From positions 21,985,645-22,049,644 of the forward strand of contig OV121088.1 of NCBI GenBank assembly GCA_921293015.1: DNA of 64,000 bases, given 5' to 3'. The notes below the pieces were generated by a model. It had not been told where the DNA came from. It saw only the letters and a list, made by a program, of their open reading frames with translations, and made no database searches. Below are positions 11,445 to 23,594 of this stretch, piece by piece. The stretch is from Phorcus lineatus. Its lineage: Eukaryota > Mollusca > Gastropoda > Trochida > Trochidae. The stretch's first letter is position 1; every line of letters starts with the position of its first letter. The translations under genes were made by a program, and so were the position numbers.

Positions 11445-12475
11445 ATTCATCGCCCTGTCTGTCTGTCTGTCAGCAATCTTTTCATTTCCGGAGCAGAACT
11501 CACAAAGTAATCATTAAATCTTACTTAAACTTTATAAGAGAATTATCCACTTACTGAAATGGTGCCTTTTTATATTTCAAAATCTCTTAAATATTTAAGG
11601 GTGGGTTTTTTTTCATGGAAAAGAGTTAAATTTTGTCTTCCTCTGACAAAATGTGTGTTACCCATCTATTAAAGTGGAGGGTTTTAACATTTTCAGAATT
11701 CTTGACTTATATCTGTTTTTGTTTCAATTGACACAAGTTGAGTTTGTACTCTATATAAGAAAATTTGTTTCTGGAGCAGAACTTCTGCTCATCATATTTT
11801 TCTGAAACTCAACTCAATGGTTTTATTAAGGGGAAGAGGTGGGATATTCATTATCTGATAAGGCTGGTTCTATTGCTAATCTGATAATTTATATCGGCAC
11901 ATGTCCAGTCACTGTGATACAATCAAGTACGTTAAGAAACAGGTGAAACTGACACAGTGCATACGAAAATATGTTTTTGCTTTCGTAAATTAACATAAAT
12001 ATGCATCCCTGCCAAGGCTGCCATGCTCATACTTTTGGGGTTAGGAAGATGAAAATTACACATCTTAATCTCCATCCTATAAAGATGCTATCTGCAAAAT
12101 TTGAGATTCCTAGCAAAATAGACAAATGATAATTTGATGCTGGACATCCTTCCACGTCCATAATTGAAGGGGGGTCAACACCAAAGTTACAAATTGGAGT
12201 CTCATAAACATGTTATTCTTAAAATTTCAGTCTCCTATGCCGATTGGTTCTGGAGAAGACTTTTAAGATTTTCTTGAAAATGTCTGCCATGCCTATATTT
12301 GAGGGGGGGATAGTCTCATATGTACAAATTTGGATCCAAGTATTTACAAAATTTCAGCTAGGCTATAGGGTTGCAGCAGTTTACTAGGAGAAATTAAAAA
12401 TGTTAAAAGTTTACAATGACAGATGAGATGCCATAAGCCTATCTGACCTTTTTAGGTCTGATGAGCAAAAATAAT
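11445..12475 (-). repeat. Hairpin-ended lophotrochozoan repeat, minus-oriented copy
   Basis: The end at about 12440-12475 (cataagcctatctgaccttt, ttaggtctgatgagc) is the reverse complement of the start of the element at 35774 (agctcatcaggtctgaaag, acccgatgggcttatggc). The body has poorly conserved subrepeats ending in 'aatttgagattcctagcaa' and 'aatttcagtctcctatgcc'. It opens near 'gtctgtctgtctgtc' at 11457. The far boundary is uncertain and there is no coding capacity. Confidence 0.55.
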
Positions 12476-13154
12476 CTCAACAAATTGTCTTTATTCTTCC
12501 ACCAATTTATTGCTTGTGGCAACCCACAAAAGGCAGGAAAAAGATCAGCAAACAGAACATTAAGAGATGTGATCTTAGTCAGCATTCAACCTTTGCATTT
12601 AATAGTACATTTACAGCACAAGGTGGTTCTCTTATCTTGCAGATGAAGCTGCCAAACACAACTATTTGCACATTCTACTGTTGCCTTACAAGCAAAGATG
12701 TTTTCAGGTATATTCCACACACAAATCGTGTAACCAAGATGTTGGCCCTTTCCTTTCAGGTGATACATTAATTATAATATAGCAAAGTCATGATATTGTA
12801 GAGATCATTTGTCACAGTAATGTACGTCTCAAAACAACCAGCTTTATGGACTTTTGATGACATCAAAGCATTTACTAAGTATTGGTGCAATTGCCTTGGT
12901 GGTAAAACAAATGTCAAACATTTGATTGATATTTCAACAGTGAGCAGAAAAATGAATATTCATTACTGTGAATATTCTTTGCAATTAGAGAAAAAATATT
13001 TCTCTCTTTGCTTTGTTTATGTATGACAAAGGGTCTTGATTTAAACTCTAGTAATAACACTTAACCTATCAAACTCATGATTTAATTGCAATCTAAATGA
13101 CACATTGAGCATGGAAGATCTGACTAATTTACATCTGACCTATCAACTACCAAT

Positions 13155-13585
13155 TTAGAAAGTGCCATATGCTTAGAAGGGATAGAACATTTCCTTTGTG
13201 TATAATTCCTAAAATTGAAGATGAGTTTCATTTCTTATTTACTTGCCCATTTTATAAAGACCTCATATAAAAGGTGGATGTACTTTTGGAAATACCCTAC
13301 AGTAAGAAAATGTGCCCAGCTATTTTCCTAAAAAAATACAGTAATTTTGAGGAACCTAGGTAAAAAAAATTTCTTAGCCTAAAAAAAGAGGCAAAAAGTC
13401 CTTAACCTTTGAGGCTATAACATTAAAGGGTAATATGCCCTTGACAATTGTATATCACAATGCAACCAAATCATATTGCTACATGTGTTGCTCACATACA
13501 TCCTTTATACATTTATAGTGCAAATGTATGATGGGCCGGTGGCCCCTTTACGTGAAATAAACCATCAATGAAAAATAAAAAAACC
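13155..13585 (+). mobile_element. LINE 3'-terminal fragment
   Basis: The plus strand reads IPKIEDEFHFLFTCPFYKDL, the cysteine/histidine tail found at the C-terminus of many non-LTR retrotransposon reverse transcriptase proteins in molluscs. It is followed by decayed frames and a 3' end (gggccggtggcccctttac, then 'gaaataaaccatcaatg'). It is 5'-truncated with stops, as expected of a dead-on-arrival LINE insertion. Confidence 0.7.
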
Positions 13586-13589
13586 CAAA

Positions 13590-15189
13590 CACTTTTCTCT
13601 ATGTTTAGATAGGAATCTCAAATATAGTGCAAAATGTTTAGAGTCACATGCAGTCATTTAGAAAAGTAATAACCCCTGTTAACTGGTGTTCAATGCAAAT
13701 AAGATAATCTAAAATCCAACATGGCTCACCAGCTCACAATTTCAGTGTGACAGCATGTGATTTAGAATATTTGATATTTTAATAAGTGTATTAAGTTATA
13801 TCTGAAAAGTTTCTATCTTGCTTAGCAGGTCACAGCCTGAATTGTGTCATGACATAGATCAAAATAGAGTTACTTAATAAAATAACTCCCTGCACTGCTG
13901 CTTTAGATTGCTGCGATGCCTGAAGGTGAATTCCGAGCTGTGGAATAAACAAAAAGGCCCTGGTCCAATGGATGAGCAAAGCATCAAAATTATTATGTCA
14001 TTGTAACTTGTAACAAGCTTAAAATCATTCAAAACAAAGTCAACATTTTCCAGCATGTATAAAATCACTATGCATAAATAACATTCCTCTTGGCATCGCA
14101 AAATTAATTTTGCTCTTGAAAACCTGTTTACAGACTAAACATACATAATAGAAATCAATCACTTACAAAAACTACACTGAAGCAATGCAGGTATGCATGA
14201 GATGATATGCTGATCACATTGTACATAACTTATATTACCACAGTGTTGTATCCAGGAATGGGATAAAGGATAATATCCACCAAACAATTACAACGGTGTA
14301 GATTAGGGGGAGAGAGGACGGTGTTAAATATTTACTTCAATTTGGTTCAACAATACCATTCTTCTTTTTCTAAATACGTCATTAATTTTCAGCGACATAG
14401 TGAGCCATGATTTCCCTGAATGCTGCCCAAACACTCCCTGGATGCAACACTGAACTGAAATGTAGCATTAGTGATCTGCTATTGAGATATCTCCTTAAAA
14501 CTGATCATTTTATGTAAGAAGACACACACATACAATCTCCACTCTTGTTCATCCATCTCAATAACTTAATCAGATGGCCCTGAGGACACAACATGAAGAA
14601 GCTGCTTCAAGTTATCACAATAATTCACACAAGTCTGCTTCCCTTTCATGAACCGGTTCATGTTTATACCCATTTGAGCCACACAAAAGACCGGACGGAT
14701 ATGTCAGCTGTTTCTCAGATCCTTTTTTGCTGTCAGCCATCAGATGAAGTGAGGTGTTGCTTAACATCCATGCGTAGCAAATTTTCAGTCATTTGTGGAG
14801 GTGCACCACATAAGGTATTACAAAGAAATATATTAATGTCAAGATATGAAGTCATTGGTGATAAATGTTGGAAATGAAAACATTAATGCAAAAAGATAGA
14901 GTCCCTTAACTGCCTACATGGCAATGAAACTTGAATGTGTATAAGATGAATGTTAAGTATGAGAAGGTGAAATAGGGGTGAGGAATTTTACTGCAAATAT
15001 GCCCTTGAGTATTGAAGTAATATAAGTTTAGGGCAGGAGCTTCATGAAGGACTACAAAGAAAAGGGTTTCTCCATTGCCATTATGCTAAGACTTGAAGAA
15101 ATGATGAGATTTAAATTTTCGTATGAAAACTGCCTATTTGTCAATGAGAATTGAATAGATAATAGTGAAATGTTGAAGTGCCGGTGCCT
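13590..15189. other. Intergenic space between HYKK and FBXW4 3' ends
   Basis: AT-rich DNA between two convergent genes. The part next to 15189 should include the FBXW4 3' UTR. A 94-codon open frame at 14593 lacks family features or splice context, and I do not call it a gene. Confidence 0.45.
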
Positions 15190-18100
15190 CTACCGCCTAT
15201 AGGAGTGAGAGCTTGTGACTGAGAAGTCGATCATGTTGGTGCAGAGGTCGAGAGCCACATACATGCGCTGAGAGTCGAAGGCCAGGGAATACACAGGACT
15301 GCTGTGGAGCCCAGAGTAGTACACCTGCAATACACATCCACAGTTACCTCCCTTGAATCAAGAGTTGACAACTTCAGTCAATAGGTTATGTCATGTTAAT
15401 ATCTTATAAGAAGTTTTCCTCCAAGAGATTATTGACGCAAACCAATTTCTTAAAAGAAGTAAATCTATTCTCGTTTCAGGTAAATTGGTTACACAATTTA
15501 TCATTTTGTAAGCATGTTACTCAAGACTAAATTTCAATTAAAAATATACACTATTTTGATTTGGTTTAGTTTTATATTTGTGTCAATCATACCATTCTGT
15601 AAAAGATATTTCAATACTTTGCAGATAAATGAACAGATGATAAGGTGTTAATGAGGCAGTAAAAGATGTAATTGACATTGGCTGAAAGGTCATGAAAAGT
15701 CATAAAGAGTATAAGAATAAAAGAAACATAACAGCAAATGGTTCTGTATCTCATCAGACCATATATATATATATTATATGTAATTCCTAAGGTTCAAGAC
15801 TAACGTAAGGCATTATCCAAGTGGTCTCTATCATATGGTTTGGACAATCACAAACTTTACAATTCATGATTGCGCTTTCAAAATACCAGCAATTACCAGG
15901 TTTTAAGGGGTTTATGGGTGTCTTGCTATTTTTAACTCAATGGACTGCCTCTCAGAAAACCATGGAAGCCTCAAATAGAATGGCAGCAGTGTGAAACACA
16001 CTAACCTTAACTACAACCCCTAAAATTGCCATCGATTAATCTTGACAGACAAACAGCAGTTGACAGACCATGCCAAAGTCCATCAATTCTTGTAGGCTTG
16101 ATAAGCTAAAAGCGAACTGTCAATTTCATAATAACAAAAAATTAGATGTAGATCAATGTCCGTTCAACGAACTGAGCTCTACAGTCATTTCTATCTGATG
16201 TTATTCACCACCAACCCAAATGCTATACTGGTTAAGTAAGTGATGATAATATCTCACCTGGACAGGCATGGTGCTGCGTTTGTCCCAGCGTCGAGTCATG
16301 CCGTAGCGAGCTGTGCCCGTGATGATTGTATTGTCAGTGTCTGTCGCGAGGCAGTAGAGCGCTGAGTCAAACGGTTCTTCCCACTTCAACACGCTGCAGG
16401 TGAAACATTTACTGCTTATCAATGTAGCACTATCAACACAATCCCCCATAAACAGACCATAAACATGGAGGGTAGAAACATGACTAACAGATGATTATTT
16501 GCTTCATTTGCTGATTTTGTAATAATTTAACAACAAACCACAACTCTATAAAAAAGATTCAAAGCCTAAACAAACAAGAAGGACAATATGAACTGAGATC
16601 CCATGTGTGGACCATACTAGGACTCACCAGCGGTCTGTGCGGAGGTCCCAGAGACGCAGGTAGGTGTCGTGTCCACATGTGAGCAGGGTGTAGGGAGTCT
16701 CAAACTTCATGTCGAGGATACCTGCTCCTCGCTTGTGGTCACTTCCCAACTCACTGAGAACCTCACCACTGCAACACACAAAGCAGTCACTCTGGTCCAA
16801 TTGCAATTCTGTTTGGTCAGTCATTCACAATTCACATATCACATACATTAATAATAAGTGCATTTATAATGCGCTAAAATCCATTCACTTGGTGAATGTT
16901 CATAGCGCTGACAAAATGTAAGAAATTTACAATATTTGATTGTACATCTCAACAATGTGTAGTTTACTTGTAGATTTTGTTGAACAGATATGTCTTAAGA
17001 GTCTTTTTAAAGTTGCTGAGATTCTCAATGTTTTTCATATCAAAAGGCAATTCATTCCCCAATGTTGCAGCATTGAAAGAAAATGATTGCTTGCCAAACC
17101 ATCGAAGTTTTCCTTTTGGTACAGAGAGGAGACAAAGGTCTGAAGATCGAAGTTGGCGTGCTGGTGTGTAATGGTTTGTGAGTTCAGACAAATAGGCAGG
17201 AGCAGAACAACGATAGTATTGATGAGCTAAAGACATAATTTTTTTTAATATGCAATTTTGCAATCCATTACTCCAACAATATTTATGCCCATTTTATAAA
17301 ACAAATATTTAAGCATTCAGGGGGGAGGGGGGGGGGTTAACTCTGGTTAAGATAACATACCTGTTGAGGTCCCATGTAGTGAGAGGAGGGACTCCATTAC
17401 AGCCAGATGAGCCTGTGGCCAGCACACTGTGGAGTAACAACACCAGGATTAGTAATCGCCAATAACTATATGGTTTCAATAAGAAACTTTGTGAAATATA
17501 AGCACTAAATATTAATGTTATTACCAAAAATTAGCAAACATGATTATTAACAACTTATGAGGAAGTCATGGGTGTACCTACTTGCCATGAGGCGTTGTCG
17601 TCAGAGACCAAACACGTGTCCCTACATTCAGGGATTTTTTCAGCCTATTGTACTCTCGGTCAGGTTGCATTGATGTGATCTGGTAAACAATAACAGAAAA
17701 CACTCTGACGACTTGACTATGGTACTCCCAGACCCTGAAGCAGCACTTGACATAAGACAAACAAAGAAGAACAAATAACGCTTAGTCTACACTGTTTTGG
17801 TTGAAGCTCAAATATACTCCTGAATAAATGATCATGAACGAAGAAAAGTAGATTCAGAAATCCAGGGGCAAGGACACCAGATTTCATTTCTTTACTTTGC
17901 TTGACATTTGGTGCTCTGGAACCAAACCTTTGCTTATATATAAATGTATATTTCCTTGGGTAATTGCAAAGAAAGAGACTTCTGTTGTGCAGTAATATCA
18001 GTACCTTGACAGTGGAGTCGCGGGAGCCCGAGATGACAAGATTGTCGATGATGTCCACACACTGAGCATCACTAGTGTGCAGTGCATAGTTGAAGAGCAG

Positions 18101-21100
18101 ACAGCCAGATGAGCTCTCCCAGCCGTATATCCTTCCATCTCTGTAGTCAGATAAACCATACCCTCATGTCATTTTATACCTGGGATATATCGTCTGCAGC
18201 TCTGAAACCTCAGCAAATATCACATTCACCTCATAAAAATTAAAACTTAACTCTCTATTCTGAGTCCAGCAGCATATGTTAAATCACTTGCCCTGCTTTT
18301 CATCCCACTGTACCACTGTTTCTGATGAAGATTTGTCCACGCTAAAATTTTGTAATGAAATAATGTATTATACTAGCACTTGCTTCTTTTATAGCACATA
18401 ATGATAATAATAGTTTCATTTATACACCACTTTTTCTACCATTAAGTTCAAAGTACTTCTGAGTATGATCAAGTCACAATAACTTGTGCTTTGGTAAGGT
18501 TAAATTAACAGAAAGTATGTTTCATATCAAAAGTTTAGTTTAGCTTGCAAAGATACCTTATTTACTTATTTAAGTTCAAATCATTTCACCTGAATTGCAT
18601 AATCCTCCCTGAATGTAAAAAATATTACATAATCTTGACTTTCAAATCAAATATCATATAAAGTAGGTAAAAACAAATTTTGTATACTTTTTCAATAACA
18701 ATACACTGTTGAACCTCAATGGTTGAAAAAATCTCAAAACAACAATGGAGCAAACTTTTCTATCTTCATACAACTTTATTCTTTATGAGGCCAATGTTTG
18801 AGATTTACATTTCTAAAAGTTTATATTTCTATACAAGCCCTGCATGTACATACCTGCTTCCACAAACTGTGAGATTATTTTTTGAAACAAAGCGACAGAC
18901 ATCTTCTTTTGGGCCACGTAGAAGTCGTCTTGAGTTTTCACTGAGGGTTCCATTTCGCTGAACTTGAAAATATCGGATACAATTCATCGTGGACAACCAC
19001 AGTTGAGAATCTGTGTACTGAAGCCATGGCAACAACCTGAGAATGGAAAATGAGCAAAGACTTTAAATTTCTTGTTGTGAACTTTAACACATATAACTTC
19101 ACTGAGCTACATAAAATAGTTGTGATAAGTTGTATGCTGTCTTTTGGGATGATATTTTTTCTAAACATATATTGCTGTGTCTCACATTTTAACAAAAACT
19201 TAAAACACTGTCGGGAAGTTGTAACACACATAATTTCTAATTGTAGAGTAACATGAAGTATTTGTGATCTTAAGTTCTCCCGTCTTTTGATTTTTCCTAA
19301 TTTCATTTGTTATGTTCAATGCCATTCTCTGATTATGAATCTTAGCTTTACAATCTCATAGTTATAATGATTGGGCTTCACCTTTTAAATTATTCATTAA
19401 AAAACTGTGACAAACTGATAACATGTGAGACATCTCCCTTGACATCCTGGAATAGATGATTCTTTGAATAAGATTTGAGTTGAATTTTACCTTACTGGAT
19501 TCTTGATCAAAGTCACCTCCCTGAATTTTGACTGTGTCCAGTTTCTTGCCACTCTGCATTTTTCTTTCAGGGATATGTAGTATCTGAAACAATGGTCACA
19601 CTAGGAGATGTAGGCCAGACACCTTGGAATTGATAGACGGGCTGGTTCATCGACAGTGGTTTCATAAACGGATCAAAATAATTGCTACATAACATAATTT
19701 GAATGAATGAAAATTACTTTGTGTAATAAAAATTATTTTTATGTATTTCATAATATGTTATATGACTTCAAGCACTGACATTGTATATTTTATATCACTT
19801 CAAACAGATATGTTCATGATTTTCTTGATGAATGATACTACTTACTCTTATTTGATAAGTGTTTGTATATAAGAAGAAGTAATTGGTACAAAATAATTAT
19901 AGTGAATTTTAAGATCTTTGTGAATGGCTATGATTTTTATGTAGTATTCACACAAAAGAAAGGAATACTAATCATGCTGTTGGGGGATTAAGTAGAAAAT
20001 AGAATCATATTTTCAATTTATTGTAGATGACCTATCTTCCATCTTTCCCAAGATCTGCTAATCCAGCAATCGTTGTGTATAGATTTTTTGTGTGTGTATT
20101 GTAAAAGCAAACAAAATCTTGAATACTTACTGGATTTTAAGAACTTATTTACTTCAAATATCAAACAAAATAAATAACAACTTTAAACAATGAATTTTAG
20201 ATTCCTTAATTAGCTTTAATTAAAACTTCATAATAAATATTAAAGCCACCATAAACCACTGGATACCAATCAAAACATGTTATTGCTCTATTTTGTTTCA
20301 GGTAAGATTAAAATGCTTCATGATACAAAAACGATCATATTAAGTTTCCTTATATTGCTTTAATTCTTTTGTCAACAAACTCACCGCCTAATAAGTCAAC
20401 AAGTCCACCAGAATATACATCTACAAATCCCCCAGATTGAGATTATGTCTACAAATTCACATGAATGTATATCTATGACTTAACCTACAGCCAAATAAAA
20501 GTAGCTGAACAACTATATCGAAATAACTGTCATCTTAAAACAATATTTCATTCATAAATAGGTAACTTTGTCTTTGAAATAGGAGTGAACGTTTTAGTCA
20601 GATTATTATGCTTGCCATCAGCTCTCTCCCCTAAACTTACTTTTCAACTTAAGTGTGTCATGTTGGCATACATTGTGTGAGATGACATGAAGTTAGGAAA
20701 TTAGGATTAGACTTAATATCAGGTAAATCTCTGAAGGAAGGAAATAAACCAAACTCATAGAAATTCATTGACATGTAGAGTAGACTAGTCTTAGATGTTC
20801 CTTCAGCACCATGTTCCGGTTTTAAAGTGGTACTATTACGCAAGTAGCAGTGAGACGATTTATCATGGTTGCCAGGCAACGGGAAATAAAGTTTTAGAAA
20901 AGCTGTGATAGGTGAGTTTTGGTCTCACCTCGAGTTTTGTCCATTTACATTATCCTTGATGAAATTGTAACATTTGCTGTGCCGCAACCAGACGCAATCG
21001 GAGGACGCTAGAGCTCGGAGACGCGAACATGTGACACATATGGCCCCTAGAGAAGGGATGTCAAGGTAAGATAGAATGAGAAACACAGCATCTTCAGGAA

Positions 21101-21167
21101 GGTCCGTCACAGTAAGACAGGACTGTTCTTCCGCGTTTCTCGCCGCTACTTGGATAGTTTTCTTCAT
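15190..21167 (-). CDS. FBXW4: F-box/WD40 protein FBXW4 (dactylin), nine exons
   Basis: Exons, in order of transcription: 21167-20929, 19583-19491, 19036-18854, 18140-18005, 17679-17582, 17426-17361, 16768-16628, 16393-16258 and 15324-15190. All are GT-AG and in phase, giving 408 aa; human FBXW4 is about 412. The F-box is at residues ~20-62 (LTVTDLPEDAVFLILSYLDI). The linker KCRVARNWTQSKF and LPWLQYTDSQLWLS match the FBXW4-specific segment. WD40 blades follow, including VISGSRDSTVK, TLLTCGHDTYLRLWDLRT and KWEEPFDSALYCL. FBXW4 is expected to be the substrate receptor of an SCF ubiquitin ligase, binding SKP1 through the F-box. The start is MKKTIQ, the first ATG before the F-box; a GTG further up is not needed. 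Exon 5 is placed at the pyrimidine-rich acceptor at 17680 rather than the 'VWEY' frame upstream. Confidence 0.94.
16840..17265 (-). mobile_element. LINE 3' end in FBXW4 intron 6
   Basis: A 99-codon minus-strand frame (17263-16964) ends with RSSDLCLLSVPKGKLRWFG, KQSFSFNAATLGNELPFDM and NFKKTLKTYLF. This is the standard C-terminal tail of one group of LINE ORF2 proteins. The 3' side continues to 'gcgcattataaatgcactta' with a short TTA-rich tail, typical of these LINEs' 3' ends. It is truncated at its 5' side and lies in the same orientation as FBXW4. This final stretch is still fully open, so the insertion may be fairly recent. Confidence 0.78.
19584..20928 (-). other. FBXW4 intron 1
   Basis: AT-rich intron with no coding or repeat feature I can support, except the X-box-like palindrome at 20868-20880. 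Confidence 0.6.
20868..20880. promoter_or_regulatory. RFX-type X-box palindrome
   Basis: GTTGCCAGGCAAC is a perfect inverted repeat of GTTGCC with a one-base spacer. The RFX consensus is two such half-sites separated by 1-3 bases. It sits 49 bp downstream of the FBXW4 exon 1 donor. Function is inferred from the motif only. Confidence 0.4.
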
Positions 21168-23594
21168 AACAGTCGTTTGAGGGTACACTCAAATGGAGGG
21201 TATATTCAAAGGAATAAAATTGGCTTTTTTCCAGGTATGTCCTGTACATTTTAATTCTATAAATAGTAATGTTTCGCAATGTAATTCAGAATGTCGAAAG
21301 CTGTTTCGCCATTTTCGCCTTGCATACGTCATGTGCTTAGAATATAATGTACTACATTACTAACCACTAATAATATATCGCGATAACAGGAAAGTCGTCT
21401 ATTGTTGCTATCGTCATATTTGTTTGTTGTTGAATATGAAGCTATTGAGACACTGTTTAATCTTATTGAAATGAATGAAATAAAAATCGTAAGATAAACT
21501 AAATAATGAAACGTCTTTGAAGGGCATTTAGAGATAGTATAGATATAGAACAGCAATTATATTTTCAGGATAACAACTTCTTTATTGTGAAAATCACAAA
21601 GTTTAGGAGTGCTTATACCCCGAAATTCCATGATTTTTACCACAAAGAACAAGTTTATACAAAGACAATATTGCGGTTTTGAATTAATGTAACTATTTTC
21701 AGTTTTGGTTTCAACTGTAGACCACAGCAGCTTGAGACCACTCTTTCAAAATAGTAAGAATCCTTCTACTCCAGATTTGATACTGGAAGACTTTCACATG
21801 ATAGTGAAATTATTCGACTAAGTGATATGTTCAATATATTAACAGAAGATGTAATTAGCTAAGTTCATTCAACTATCATAATTCGTGTGGATCTGAGATC
21901 TTTAGGGGATTGAATGCAGCTGGCTGTTATCTTCCCCAAGTTCTCGTGAAGTTCATATTCTCTGGAAAACCTCTAAAAGTATTCAAGCGCCTAAAAGGAA
22001 AACATTCGTTTCCAGAGCATCGAATCTCAATTTTTTTTAATGAAATGTTTAGAACGCATAAAATTTGAAGTCAGTTATGAAGGCTTTGGGTATAATATTG
22101 AACAATCACTATCTAACACAGTATATATCAGCATTTGGAATGGTATGAACCTATGTCAGAATAATGTATTAAATTTTTTTATCTACTTCAATTCTATATT
22201 CAACCTCATCTGCTATGATATGATGAACGCCAGGTTAATCGCATGGTCATCGATAATGCATCGTCACAACTTTATGAAATGAACAACAACGAAATGTAGA
22301 TAAAATACGTTGTATATCATTTTATTTGAAAACTGAAACAGGGAACATCTTCAGATATTAGAAAAAACTTCACTGTCCGAAAGATATAATTCCAAATGGC
22401 GATGAAGTAGTCAACGGTCACTATTAAAAAAGAGGTATACTTCGAGTTGATCACTATACATAACAAACATAACTTAAACAGTTGCAAAGTATTTAAATCA
22501 TTACACTAAATGTATCGTGTGAGATAAAAAAACAAAACATTTTCCCTATTAAAAATCAACCGACCAAACGTATCTCAGGCAATCTGTATTTGAAATATGG
22601 GGGATTTAACCTTCAGATCGAAAAACTTTTGACCTGACAAACAAACTGTCATTTAAAATATAGAATGAATGAAGCTTAATGCAGTCTGAATTTTTCAACT
22701 AAAGTCCCTTCAAACAAAGAGACCAATCAACAATAACTCGATGTGAAGAAAGTTATAATATCAACTGAAGCCCTTGTAAACTGCCGATAAAGAGATTAGT
22801 TTGCAAGAAAATAGTATTGAAATAAACATTGCCACAATCGTGCTGTTTGTCGTAAAATATAAATAAAACATTTATTGATAACACAATGAAGCGCCTTTTA
22901 CGCTCGTCATTTGATTTGAAATACCATATATAATTTATTTCTATGTAGATAATAATTTTTCTGAGTTTCATTATTTTTATTTTTTGATGTCGCTACAATG
23001 TTTTGAAATGAACTAGGTCACATGACTTTATGTACAGGCTGAGCGCTCGGCATGTCACTGAGACACTGACAATGGTTGCGGATTTCGTTTGTGAGTGACA
23101 GCTCTTATATAACTTGAATTATTAGATTTTGCACATGGTTGAGCTGATGAGGGCTGATGATAGTAACATGGTATTGTTCTTAATTGTGTTTCCAGGTGTC
23201 AATGGCAGTCTCTTCCCATTTGAGACCTAGGCCTAGTTCTTTCATTTTATATAACTTTTGGTAAGATGAACATTTTATGAATAACTTAATGTTTTGGTCG
23301 TAATCTACTAGCCACAGAACATGATTAAAACCATCCAGGATTTTAATTGCTCAGGGTGAAAGATATATTTACCTTTGAAGATTTTTCTAAAATTATATCT
23401 AAAAGTTTATTAGTTTAACTTTCTCAAACATCGTTGTTATAAAGCACAAAAAATTGAATAAACAGATGGGAGAATTTTAATGCAGCTTGCAGATTGTTAA
23501 ATACAAAATACATATTATTGTACGTGACATATAATACATAGCAATGTATAATAACAATATTCTATGATCAGCATGCGGTGATCTTACAAAGAAA
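21168..23594. other. FBXW4 upstream region, AT-rich
   Basis: It contains the presumed FBXW4 promoter and 5' UTR (no TATA box seen). Otherwise it is AT-rich DNA with several short random frames. One possible small first exon on the + strand at 23072-23090 (ATG…, then GTGAGT donor) is treated as a finding, not a gene. Confidence 0.45.

Noticed and set aside
17680-17725. Alternative start of FBXW4 exon 5 including 'VWEYHSQ'
   Set aside because: It tempts because WD repeats often have 'KVW', but the phase with the previous exon gives an immediate stop; the pyrimidine-rich acceptor at 17680 keeps the frame and the family length.
19362-19592. Minus-strand frame 'ILHIPERKMQSGKKLDTVK…' as the FBXW4 exon
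   Set aside because: The overlapping frame YYISLKEKCRVARNWTQSKF matches the FBXW4 family and fits both splice phases.
21094-21279. GTG-initiated upstream extension of FBXW4
   Set aside because: An ATG (MKKTIQ) follows a few codons later and gives the family's normal length.
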